Assembly (NCBI GenBank): GCA_024336345.1 | Contig: JANFOG010000008.1 | Location: 868,001-932,000, forward strand | Direction: 5' to 3' | Length of the DNA stretch: 64,000 bases | Source of the DNA: Mariannaea sp. PMI_226 | Taxonomy: Eukaryota; Ascomycota; Sordariomycetes; Hypocreales; Nectriaceae | Shown here: piece after piece, positions 45,849 through 57,042 of the stretch | Layout of the letters: every line of letters begins with the position of its first letter | How positions within the stretch are numbered: position 1 is the stretch's first letter | The notes under the pieces: model-generated | The model's input: the letters and a program-made list of their open reading frames with translations, nothing else | Database searches by the model: none | Told to the model about the DNA's origin: nothing | Made by a program: the position numbers and the translations under genes

Positions 45849-48514
45849 TATTGTTGGCCAGAAACGTGGGGAATTCGGGGCTTGAAGTAAGCCCTGGTAT
45901 CTCCAGCTCGTTGAGGTGCTCCCAAGAGTGCAGTATCTAGCGCAAACTACCTACCTCCGTAAACCGACTAAGGATGCGTAGCTAGATACGTAGATAGAGT
46001 GGTAGGTTAGGTGCCAACCAACCAAGGAGGGCAGCAAGGTCACCTACCCTCCAATTTCCAGCAGATTCGAGCCTCGCTTGAATATGAACAAAAGGAAATG
46101 TAATGTGTCTGCACCGCTGCCTCAGTCAGAAATAGGTCCGAAGCCCTCGATAGAATGACGAGCTCTTCTCACGCAAGCCACCATCAGAAAGCAACACCAC
46201 CACAATAACTAGGACTTAGCTTGACCAACCATGAAGGCTGCTCTGCATGAGGTACGGTCGGACGGGCATGCGTCTTGCAGCCCAACTTGCGTTACCGATG
46301 GTGCATAACATATTCTCCCTGTTGTGCGGCGTGTCGCTGCCATAGCCGTTGAATTACTCTTCATTTGGCCGCTTCTCTCCTCCCGGTCAGTAATGGAAGC
46401 CGAGGACAAAGATTCGGAATCGCAGCAGAGAACTACCCGGACGCCTTTCATCGGCTGCAGCTGTACGTAGCAGATCAGTCATAGACGTACCAATTGGTTC
46501 TGAGCAGAGAAAGTAGGCTAGTACTGGTTGTTGTATCGTTGCTGATGTATCGGTGCTGTTGGTAGTGCTGGTCTCTCCGTCTGACAGCATTTACCACTCT
46601 GCTCAGATGTAGGTCGGCGGCCTCAGACGCGGCCAGGTACCCGAATTGTACGCAGGTAAGAGGGACCTGCCTAACCAATCCCGCATCCACATTGCTACCA
46701 GGAAGCTTCCTTCCAAGTTCGGGTGTTGTTGTGGGAGCTGCCTTGCTGCCTTTATGCCTGGCCCGACCTCACTTCTTGCCTCTTCCATCTCCACGTCTCA
46801 TCTCATCTCCCGCTGAGTTGATCTTGATCTCTACGGCCTCTCTTCCCAGTTTCATACGTTGATTAACGCCTTGAGCCTCTTCGACTTTGTGCTGCTTGTT
46901 CTTTGACCTGATCAGATACTGATCAGATACGCTCTCTCTCCTTGGTACCCTTTTCAAGCCTATTCGTAAACCTGGTGCCGCCTGGCACCAATTCCCAGTT
47001 TGCAAAGGCTGTTTGTCTGTCTTCAGCCCTGTACGTCGGTCGACTCAGCCTCTTTGCCCAAGATTGCTTTTTTTGGCGCCCTTTGTACATTTAGCATCTA
47101 GTACAAGCTCCTCATCTGAGAAGAACGGAGCACAACGCGTCCGTCCAGTTGAGAACAAAGCGCCCACATATCCGGGCACACATCTGACACAAGCGCTCTC
47201 ACTCTCGGAACAATTCAAGGTGGCTTCTTCATACGCTTTGCAACCAGTAACGAGTGAGAGTCCAGGTTCTAGCACACATTTTCCAAAGCTCCTCACAAGA
47301 TACGGAAAGACGGAGCACCTATCGCCGAGCCGCCGAATTCAAAACGCATGGCCAGGAGCTCCCACATTGATTGCCGCCTAGTGCTCTGTCTATCACCAGT
47401 TCCTGCCCAGCAAGGACCCTGCAGCCAGCCGCGACGGGTTCCAACAGGCCTCAAAACGACATCCTCAAACATTTCATCTCCACTGCACAGCTGTCATCGC
47501 CCGCTGTGCACCGAGCTGTAGCCGCTTTGCTGGAGGTGAGAAGGATCTCTACTTAACGCCCAAAAGCACTGACGTCGACGTTCCAAGCCCTGGTCGATCA
47601 TCGCCCCCCAGGGCCCCAGCAGATTCATCCCGGCTAAGGCGAATAAGACGCCGCGGCGGTTAACCCACACAACTGTTACCACCTCCAGGCTAGACCAGCT
47701 GATTGAGAATTGCAAAAGTCACGACACCCCGCGACGACGATTTTCGGCTGGTCAGTACATTTTGTACCGCGCTCTTCCCTGCTAGCACTGAGTGCTTTTG
47801 CCTCTGTACAGCCTCTCTAATATCTTCTTGCAGCGATAAAGCCTACCAAGTTATTATAAACTTACCTTTTGCTTTGATACTCATTAACCTATATCCCCTT
47901 GCATCCCCAGAAGCTGCCCCTCCACTGTTCTGTTTCCATCCCGTTCCCACTGGCGCTGCACTGCGCTAAGACTTACGCTACCAGCGCCGCCAGGCACGGG
48001 TCGTGCCCACCCCTCCTCCCCTCAAGGGCCTGAAGGCTCGACCATTGTGGTGCTCCGTGGCTCTTGGGGTGCCCTTTCTGGTCCCCGTCCTCCGCTGTCT
48101 CAGCCGTCATTTTGTCCCAGGTGGGGCCCATTTTGTGCGTCCGCCCAGGCGTCACCTGTGCCAATCTGTTGCTCCTCCATCGTTGCACTACGAGCCTCTC
48201 CTCCTCCATAACTCATCGCCGCCCGATTCTCATCCCCGACGCCCAGACACTGGCGCGCACCGTTTACCAGTTGCAGATGTTACTTGTCGGCTGGCACTGT
48301 TATACAAGTCGCTTCTCTTTCTGAACTATACTCTCTTCTATCGTCTTTGTATACTTACGTCTGAGCGCCGACAATAATTCGCTTGTCATAAAGCACCCCG
48401 CTCGCTACATTTTTCGCCGTCCCTGAAATATTCCCTTACCATCTAAAGCATAATCCACCAGCACTCACTATCAAGCTTGCTGCTTCAGTTAGCTTTCTCA
48501 TCTCCATAGCTGCT

Positions 48515-48530
48515 CGATCGATCGATCGAT
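48515..48530. repeat. (CGAT)4 in the arl8 leader
   Basis: Four exact CGAT units form a self-complementary block 67 nt above the arl8 ATG. It may be a protein-binding or DNA-structure element; it is seen once in this window. Confidence 0.7.
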
Positions 48531-48596
48531 AATCCCCGCCTTCGCCCGACGTCTTCCGCTTCGATCCGACCTGCGTCTGCGCAACTCGATAGAAAT

Positions 48597-49457
48597 ATGG
48601 CTGGGATCTTTCGGAGGGTCTACGATTGGTTGTTGCGCATGTTCTGGTGAGTACTCATGGCTGCAACCCATGCGCGGGGTCTTCTACCCATACATTACCG
48701 GCTTTCTAAGCCTTATCTTTGCCTCGGCAGCTTGCCCGAGGCTTCCACTTTGCCGATAAACTGACGAGACATTAGGGCGATGGAGATGGAAGTGACCATG
48801 GTCGGTCTGCAAAATGCCGGAAAGACGTCGTTGTTACGGGTTCTTGCCGTGAGTATCCCTTTGTCTCACCGTTGCAGCCCTCCGGGTTCGTCAAAGCCAC
48901 CTGCTAAAGTCTGTCGCGATTATCAGGGAGGAGAGTTCACACTCGAGTAAGCCCATCCTGAAATGGCTCGCCCGGTTCCTTGAGATCCAACGGGTATCGG
49001 TCCGAGTCGGGCAAGGGCGCACTGACTAACTCTGGATCTGTGTAGTTCGATTCCCACGGTCGGGTTTAATATGAAGAAGGTGCAACGAGGCCATGTCACA
49101 TTGAAGTGCTGGGACATTGGCGGTCAGCCGCGATTTCGCACCATGTGGGAAAGGTATTGCCGAGGTGTGAGCGCCATTGTTTTTATCGTCGATATCGCCG
49201 ACATCGAGTTAATCCCCCAGGCCAAGGAGGAGCTCCATGACCTTATGGGCCGCAAATCACTTGGTGGAATTCCCCTCCTTGTTCTTGGAAACAAGTCAGA
49301 TCTTCCAGAAAAGCTGACGGTAGATGAACTGATTGACGAACTCGACTTGAAGAGCATAAGGGGTCGTGAAGTGTGCTGCTATGGTATCAGTGCCAAAGAG
49401 GAAACTAACTTGGATGCTGTGGTGAATTTTCTGATGAAGTGGGCCGTACGAGCATGA
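48597..49457 (+). CDS. arl8: ARL8-family small GTPase
   Basis: Arf-like GTPase; in animals ARL8 sits on lysosomes and drives their movement, and fungal homologues are expected on vacuoles or endosomes. Exons 48597-48646, 48776-48848, 48927-48946 and 49046-49457 encode 184 residues. G motifs: P-loop GLQNAGKT at 27-34, switch-I Thr in IPTVGFN (T52), WDIGGQ at 70-75, NKSD at 130-133, and an SAK motif near the C-terminus. The block [18 protein letters not shown] is an ARL8 signature. There is no Gly2, so no myristoylation, again as in ARL8. Exon 3 is only 20 nt and codes for GGEFTL between the P-loop and switch I. Introns use GTGAGT or GTAAGC donors. Confidence 0.93.
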
Positions 49458-52400
49458 GGTGGTCAAGTTGGTCGGTCCTCAGTGCTCTATGTGGGAGATT
49501 CTTGAGGGCATCGCGGGACACCGGTCGAGAGTCCAAGGATCATGATAAGTTCCCTCCATACCCAGATCGGGAGCAGATTCAAACAGCAAGGGCTCGACTG
49601 AGCCATGAAGAAGTATCTCAAAGAAAAGAGATAACAGGCCGACCTTGCGGTGAAGCAGTTGGTGGACACACGATGACATTTATAAACTTCCTCTCTCACG
49701 AGCTCATGACCTTCCCGGATACTTTGACAACCCATGGGCGGTGCTTGGCATTCATGCCACGAAGGCTTCTTCTTTGTGACGGTGTTGTCCAAGAGGGTTA
49801 TTGATGACGGAGCATAGCTTTGATGGGAAGGAGTTATCCAGTGCTGGCTAGAATGGCGGAATACCGGGGTAATTTCCGAGATACTGGAGAGAGCACTTGC
49901 CTCCTTCTCTTTGACTTCTTGCGTGTTGGATGGGTTGTTTTTCTCCTTGGGGGCGGACATGTTTGAGTAAGCTTAAGCAATGAGTTCGGCCAGATCTTGG
50001 CAGGTGCTTTGACAAGCGGCTGAGAAAACGTATGATGACTGAATGATGATGCCATGATAATAATTTGGTTTCATCCTCTGATAAATACCGTGAAGGAGAA
50101 TGGAAAAGTTGCGTAGTTGAGAGGAAATAGTTTGAAGGGACAATCCAGGTTGAAAAGTTCCTCACGTTGGCAAAAGAGTGCCCATTGGAGGTTGAAGTAG
50201 GCCAACCAGGGTGTGCCAGCAGGTTAGATGACCTGTCGGATTCCAAATCGCAGGCATTCCCCGAGTAGATGATGAGAGTAAGGCGACGAATACCGGAGAG
50301 TTATATGCTTGTGAGGCGGAACGGGCGTGAGACATGGGTCTGAAAGAAGAGGCGAAAGAGCAGCCCTGCTAGACGAGGCATGTGGATTTTGGTGGGCATG
50401 TGCGTATGTACCTAAACGCAGATGTTCGAGTATCAACAACTCCACGAAACCATCGCCACGACGACAAGTGTGACCGGGCAAACGAGAGCTGATAGGATGC
50501 TAAACAAAGGGGAGGTTATATCCAAAAACCAAATCAAAGAGAAAGAACTGAATTTAGACACAAGAGGCGAAAACAGAACGAAACAAAACGGGGAACCTGG
50601 GGGTGAGAGAGGGGAATGGGTTGAGGACATTCCATGGACCATGGCTACACACGGACCACTTGATGCGTTGGCCAACTCATCGCTGCAGTTGACAAGCGCC
50701 GCGCACACTCGCATTCGCCGCCGTTTTCGGGTCTCCATTTTGGGTGTGCCGTCTTCGACCTCCTTTGCACGCTTTCTTGTTTGCCTTACTTCTCATTTCA
50801 CATCGTTTGCTCCATGCTTCCCACGCTCATCCGCACGGCAAGTGCGGCCCGCGTGGTTCCTTTCCAGGGGCGGACTATCGCAGGTGTTTTCCGACTGGGT
50901 AGTGGTTCGGGGCAGTTGGTGTGCTCCCGCTTAGGGGACCACCCACCCCTTGTTTGCTAGAGGGAGGGGGGTGTGTTGTTCCTTTTCTTTGTTGTCCTGT
51001 CGGTCATGGCTTTCTTTCATATCCCTTCACCGTCATCCTCATTTTTGCTTTTTCCCCTTTTCTCTTTTTTCTTTAAAAAAATCTTACCATTCGCCGCTCG
51101 TTTCTCCCCAAAGTCATCTCACTCTTCGCCTTAGTGGATTTTCCTGACTGGGTTGTAAAGTGGATGTAAAGATTATCAGAATTTGTTCAGCGCGAAGGAA
51201 TGGCACTGGTGAGTTAGTAGGCTCTGGGCAGATTGCTCTCATGCTCAATTCAGTCCATGTCTCCCCCAAGTGGTTGAGCCGGATAGAGAGTGGGTGCCGG
51301 CTTCAGCAAGCTAAAGGGTGCGAAGAGAGAAAAAAGGTCCGACAGGAAAAAGGAAGAAAGTTTCTCTAACTTGGATGATCAAGGCGAGAAGAATTATTGC
51401 CTATATCAATGGAGACTCCTCGAATCGCCAAATCTCCGATCCATGCGGGGTTGGAACGGGAGCGGAGCCGCGCGGTTCGGAGACCCGGGTTGTCAGTGTC
51501 GGAGGAGGTGGAGCGGGCAATTACTGACACGGGCCATCAGCGACAACAGAGGCACTATGATTGAAAGGTAGGTATCAGAAGGACGGAGTAAAAAGATGGA
51601 ATGGATAACCAGCAGATGACAAAGAGGAGGAGAGAAAGAGAAAGGAGAGAACCCCAAATGACCCTGATGAGAGGTGAAATCTGAGCGTCGGTTGAGAGAA
51701 ATATCGGCCCGGAGCGGATTGGCTGAATTTGCCAATGTCGAATCTCGAGGTTTTATTGGAGCGCGGAGGGCAATCGAGAGCGAGTCGTCACCTCAGCGCT
51801 AGGGAATCACATTTTGGTGTCTCTTCTGGCGTATCGAGTCTCCCCTTAATACCCCCCTTTCCGTTTGATCGGCGGGGATGCTAATAGGAGATGCTATTTC
51901 GGATCTCGTCACAACAAGATTTCCAGAGTTGAACTCAGCATTGATGGTTGAGAGTGTGCAGGGTTTGGAATTGTTTCAGTGTGGCGCATCCTGGGCACCC
52001 CATGGGGAAAGACCATCAATAAAGGGGGCAGGAGGGTGAACAAACTGCCTCACAAACAGTGCGTCTGGCGCTCGTACCCGAAGGCATCCCAAGCGTGGTA
52101 AACGCATCAATCAATCAGTCAATCAATCATGAAACGGGGACGATCATCTCGGGAAGGGGGGGGGGGGGGGGGGGGGGGGGGCAGTTCAGGGATCTCAGGT
52201 TTCAATACAGATGCTGGTCTGCAGCACCATATGCAAGGTCGTATGTTGTTTGTCTGGCTCACGCTCACATGTGAAGCTGGGCGACCTCGAGATGGCAGAG
52301 ACAGCATCTGTAGCCCCTGACATGAGGAAGAAAGGAGGAGAAGACTCACATTGGGGAGTAACGGGGTCCAGTGACAGCGATGGTGCTCTTTAGGGCAAAC

Positions 52401-53109
52401 CTAGGGCAGCGGGGCACTTCGCGGGAAGGTGGCTACAAGAAGTGACTGGCCGCGGGAAGGAGAGGGGGTTTCAGGCCGACTCACAGAATGTTCTTGCCAG
52501 GTGAGCCGAGTGGCAACCGCAAAGCGGGTGTACCTGGATCGGCTCCAGCTCCAGCTTGAGCTTGCTCCCTAGGGCAGATCTTGATCCATTAATCTTAGGC
52601 CAGGCACCCCGTGAGACGATCTTTAACTATATCCCTCTCCAACTTCCAATTGTCAAGCGGCGTAGGCATCGGCTCCTTAGGCCTGACAAAAGGCTCCCGC
52701 TTTGAGTAATGTTGATGTCAATCCAAAATGGCATGCTTTCCATTGCGAGGTGTCTAATCATGTCAAGACGTTGGGTATTGCTTGAGGGGTCGATTACTCA
52801 CAAATACTCAAGAGTTGTATCTTTTCGATGCAACGTCCAGGCCCCTCGCTCGCCCTTCACCACGGAGGTGTGAGAATGTCACAAGAAATCTTTCGAATTG
52901 TCATGGAATATATCGATGTCAGCCGTTTAGCTATCTGGGGGTTCCCTTTTGAATATTGATAATTACTATTATCATAGTGTAGATTCATTTGACATATCAG
53001 ACCCTTTTTAGTACCCTCGCTCCCAGGTACCTAAATAGCTACCCAATCCCATCCCATCCTATCCTATCAATCCCATGTGCTCCCTGCGCTAACATCTAAA
53101 CCATCGCTA
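49458..53109. other. Convergent gap between arl8 and the GT17 gene
   Basis: About 3.65 kb with no recognised gene, holding both 3' ends. A CT-rich patch covers 50950-51140. The poly(G) run at 52156-52181 is the main feature. Small frames at 49439-49960 and 50422-50934 show no domain. Confidence 0.5.
52156..52181 (+). repeat. G26 homopolymer
   Basis: Twenty-six consecutive guanines, able to form G-quadruplex structures on the plus strand. The length is likely uncertain in sequencing and variable between isolates. Confidence 0.85.
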
Positions 53110-54255
53110 TCATACTGGGAAATCTGTGAAGCCTGCGGTAGACCCATTTCGGTTCAACATGTACCGCCACCGCTTCGGGTCATCAAGCAGACATGTGGGC
53201 ACGTCCAGATTATCATTTATGCGGTCAAACTTCTCTGTCTTTCGGCCCCAGAGATCAACACCCTGCCGCACGGCGTCTGCGATGCGATTCCGGTCCTGAA
53301 AGCGCTCGTTGTTCATCCACACGTGGGAGAAGCTCCCCATCTTGTTGAGGAACTGCTCGATAGTCTGAAAACAAGAGCTGCAGTGCCATCCAGCATTGCT
53401 TAGAACGCCCTTCTCCAGATCCCGCAGCAAGGGAATGCCTGCGTCTCCATTGCGCAGATTCGTCGGTCTTAGAGTTTGCGACATGCCCTGATAGTAGGTA
53501 GCCTGCGGGTGTGGCCACTCTGGACCTTGGTGGAGGAACTGGAACGAGTAATAGTAGAATTTCGAGGAGAGAGTCAGGCGCCGTGGGAATTGGCACGTTC
53601 GAAGGACTAGTGCAGTCGCAGGTCGGGGGATCTCGTCAACATCGGCAACGATTATAACGTCACCCTTGACGGGTGCCTTACGCCCATGAAGGGTGGGAAA
53701 GACTTGGAGAAACATTGCATCGCGCTGAAGATCCTCATAGTCCCAAGTCCTTTGCGGCTTGAAGTCCTCTGGGAATTGAAGCTCGTGGTAGATCATTTTA
53801 TCGTGGAACTTTCGAAATCGCTCCCAGGAGTCGCGAATGGTCAGGTTCTTGGGTCCTCCCTGGAACGTCTTCGGCGACTCGACGATGATGAAGTAGTCGA
53901 CGTAGTCATACAGTGTGCGCAATCGAATTTCGAGCCAGTCGAGCTCCGTATTGACCATGAACAGATCGTAGACTTTGCGTTCGCCTGAGCGCGGGGCGTC
54001 GCCCGGCTTGAAGACACTATACCCATGGGCTGCACAGAACTCGCGGGCAGCATCGGAGGCATAGTAATCGCGATGTGGCCTGCCTGGGGCCGAGAAGTCG
54101 AGGCGCGGGAGTGAATAGGTTAATTCGTAGTCTTTACTAGAAATGTATCGACTAGAGATGCCATCCAAACGCGACTGGTGGGAGAACCAGACAATGAGGG
54201 CGACGACGACAGCGAGGAAGATGACGAGAGGTGGGCGCGGTCTGCAGGAACCCAT
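53110..54255 (-). CDS. GT17-family N-acetylglucosaminyltransferase-like protein
   Basis: Single exon, 381 residues. A type II membrane protein: a short basic N-terminus, a helix at about 9-24, then a luminal catalytic domain, so Golgi is expected. The block VYDLFMVNTELDWLEIRL, the segment DYFIIVESPKTFQG, and D205-V-D207-E in VADVDEIPRP match family 17, whose animal member adds the bisecting GlcNAc to N-glycans. The fungal acceptor is not known to me. The C-terminal part has GWHCSSCF, and WMNNERFQDRNRIADAVRQG nearby, also family-typical. The ATG at 54255 gives the full anchor. It is divergent from the threonine aldolase gene. Confidence 0.88.
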   Translation of the reverse strand: MGSCRPRPPLVIFLAVVVALIVWFSHQSRLDGISSRYISSKDYELTYSLPRLDFSAPGRPHRDYYASDAAREFCAAHGYSVFKPGDAPRSGERKVYDLFMVNTELDWLEIRLRTLYDYVDYFIIVESPKTFQGGPKNLTIRDSWERFRKFHDKMIYHELQFPEDFKPQRTWDYEDLQRDAMFLQVFPTLHGRKAPVKGDVIIVADVDEIPRPATALVLRTCQFPRRLTLSSKFYYYSFQFLHQGPEWPHPQATYYQGMSQTLRPTNLRNGDAGIPLLRDLEKGVLSNAGWHCSSCFQTIEQFLNKMGSFSHVWMNNERFQDRNRIADAVRQGVDLWGRKTEKFDRINDNLDVPTCLLDDPKRWRYMLNRNGSTAGFTDFPV

Positions 54256-55555
54256 GATGGCTAGTGATTAATTAGCGTGCCAGACGAGGTCATGCCAGGC
54301 CATGCCGGAAAAGCAATGCCAGTGACAAAAGAAGGCAGCTGTTGAAGAAAGTCACAGGCACGCGCGCGGGAGGTGGGAAGCGTGACAAGTGTCTCGAGCT
54401 CCCTTGTTTGCTGACAATCAAGCCAAGTATGTGGTAGTGGAAGAGAAGTGCAAGGCGACCTAATGAAACTATACGTGGACATCACTTCATACAGTAGCGC
54501 AGCGCCATGTTTATGCGCAGATCTTATCAATTGGCCGCTTACTTTAAATTAGGTACTTCGTATAATACAGCACAAATAGTCTCATTGACTCTCTGTTGGC
54601 AGTCAGTAAGCTCAATCTAGCCACATATGCGGGTGAAATACATACCTTACACCTGTGACTACTTAATTATATGCTTAGGTGGTAACCTAAAAGCTGCGTG
54701 TCGGCCTGGAGGTTAGCATGGCTCTCACTCAGCCTCGGGAGGGGCGCTGTGCTGTCCCACTGAGCATCAAGACGTTAGGGGAGCAATCTGCATGCGGTCC
54801 CAAGTATGCGCCGCGCTGGATAAGCATCATCCTTCGATCCTTGAACCAGAATGCCAATCTTTCAGAATGTATTCTTTTCTCACATTGAGTTGTAGGGCAG
54901 CAACTGAGTTTGTCCTTTAAAAATTATCTTCCTTCTGGTGGCAGACAGCAATCTCCCACTGACGAAACTTCCAAGCCGGGGGCAACGCGCATGGATGTTG
55001 TGTAAGCGAACAAACGTTCGTCGTCAAAAATAGATATATGTAGAGATATGTATGGTTTGGAAGTCAGGCTGACTTGGAGGCTTCTATCATATATAGTTTT
55101 TCTGTTATACTTATATAGGTTTGTAATTAATTCTCTTGACTCTTATTAGTCCTCACTTTTATGTCTGTTGTCTTCCAGTTACCCTAGAAAACAACCACAC
55201 ATAAGAAAGGGTTAAGTCTACTTTCATGCAAGTTCCTTTACAGGGAGATCTTGGAAGGATTTGGTGCGAGATTAGTTTGGGAGCGGTAAATGCTTCCAAT
55301 CCAACTACTCTCCGATAAATCCTCCTACTCATTAGAAGTCTTACAAACTATTGTGGACTCCGGGATTGTTCAAGACTCGGTTTCCCGCGGCTCTATCACG
55401 GGAAATACTCAACTCTTCCCCTCACTAATGAAGAAGGTCAACCATTAGTTCAGAGCCACGCTATCTCCACTGCAAAACACTTTTGCGCCTTTTGATTGAC
55501 GGCGAATAATAGTCCATACTGATAGAGGCAGTCAGTAGATCCTCAAGACTGATTG
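54256..55555. other. Divergent promoter gap between GT17 and threonine aldolase genes
   Basis: About 1.3 kb upstream of both genes, AT-rich in the middle (55030-55150). No gene is visible; it may hold two separate or shared promoters. Confidence 0.55.
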
Positions 55556-57042
55556 ATGCTCCACGCTACAATGACAAAGTCGATTCTTGCCACACACACG
55601 ATCCGAGTCCGGAACTCAGTCTCAGCAATCGCCTTGTCTCGTGTGCCATTGTTGTTGTTGCAAACCCGCCAACGTTTCCTGCACCCATTGACAAGTTCTT
55701 CTTCCCCTCACTCTCAACGTAGCTTCGCCTCATCTGCTTCAATCATGGCACCGGCCGCAGCAGCTACCTCTGGCGCTAACGGGCAATCTGTCAATACCTG
55801 GCTGGGCAGCAAGGGCCCGACTGCTTTTGATCTACGAAGTGAACACAACTCTCTCTTTAACCTATCTAGTCTCACAATTGCAAACTAACAACTATATCCA
55901 GGCGATGTGGTGACCACGCCGACACCGGCTATGCTGGAAGCCGTCCAGTCGTGCTCATTGTTTGACGACGTCTTCCAAGAGGACACTGTCACTAATGATC
56001 TTGAAGCCTACACTGCCCAGCGAACAGGCAAGGAGGCCGGATTATTCGTTCTTTCAGGCACCATGGGAAATCAGTTGGCCCTAAGGTCTCTGCTCACTCA
56101 GCCTCCTCACTCAGTTCTCTGCGACCATCGTTCGCATATATATGTTTATGAAGCCGGAGGGTGAGAGTTTTCCTCCTTCAACAAGATACGATCAATACTG
56201 CAGGTCTAACGCCTTTTAGAATCGCTTCCCTCTCTGGTGCACAAATTACCCCCGTTGTTCCCAAGAACGACCAATATTTGACACTGGAGGATGTAAAAGA
56301 GAATGTGATCCTGATTGATGATGTTCACGCATGTCCAACGCGAGTAATCTCCCTTGAGAATACTCTCAATGGCATGGTAATGCCACTTGAAGAGGTAAAA
56401 CGCATCTCTGGCTTTGCCCGCCAGCATGGCATTAAGATGCACTGCGACGGTGCCCGTCTCTGGGAAGCCGTTGTGTCTGGTGCTGGAACTCTTCCTGAAT
56501 TCTGTTCTTACTTTGACACCGTTTCACTCTGCCTGTCTAAAGGTCTTGGTGCCCCCATTGGAAGTGTTCTCGTTGGACCCAGGGATACGCTTAGACAAGC
56601 TCGTTGGGTCCGAAAGTCCATTGGTGGTGGTCTGAGACAGAGCGGTGTCATCACGTCCGCGGGCCGTATTGCCTTGGAGAAAACCTTCGGCAGCTCCCCC
56701 GACGGTTCTGATGGCCTCCTCAAGCAATCTCACGAGATGGCCCGTAAAGTCGAAGCGCTCTGGACAAGCATGGGCGGCAAGGTGACGAACCTAACAGAGA
56801 CCAACATGCTTTGGCTGGACCTTGAATCGGCCGGCTGCAGTACGGAAAAGTTCATCGAGTATGGAGCTGAGGCAGGAGTCAAATTTATGGGAAGCCGGTT
56901 GGTGACGCACTACCAGGTTGCAGAGAACGAGGAGGAGGTTCTGCGCCGTTTGAGGTTGGTTTTCCAGAAGACGCTCTCCTCGGGCGAGGACGTAAATGCA
57001 GGACAGAAGGTTGGGGCATCAAGCATGTATAAGTCGACATAG
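55556..57042 (+). CDS. L-threonine aldolase (PLP enzyme)
   Basis: Splits L-threonine or allo-threonine into glycine and acetaldehyde. Exons 55556-55838, 55902-56160 and 56220-57042 encode 454 residues. The catalytic domain carries SGTMGNQLA, EAGG-IASLSGAQ, HCDGARLW (D257 contacts the pyridine nitrogen) and the PLP lysine K288 in CLSKGLGAP. Intron 2 ends at TTTTAG (56219), which restores GGIASLSGA; a nearer CAG at 56203 would lead into a stop. The first 63 residues are Arg/Ser-rich with few acidic residues, like a mitochondrial signal. A second in-frame ATG at 55745 (MAPAAAATSG) would give a cytosolic form of 391 residues, the common family length. Divergent to the GT17 gene. Confidence 0.9.

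Larger units (their letters stand above)
44805..48596. other. Divergent gap between rpa2 and arl8
   Basis: About 3.8 kb upstream of both genes. It contains one minus-strand frame of 93 codons with plausible coding composition (listed separately), TAGGTA-type words at 45950-46050, and a CT-rich right part from 47800 that should be the arl8 leader. Other short frames have no recognisable domain. Confidence 0.5.
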
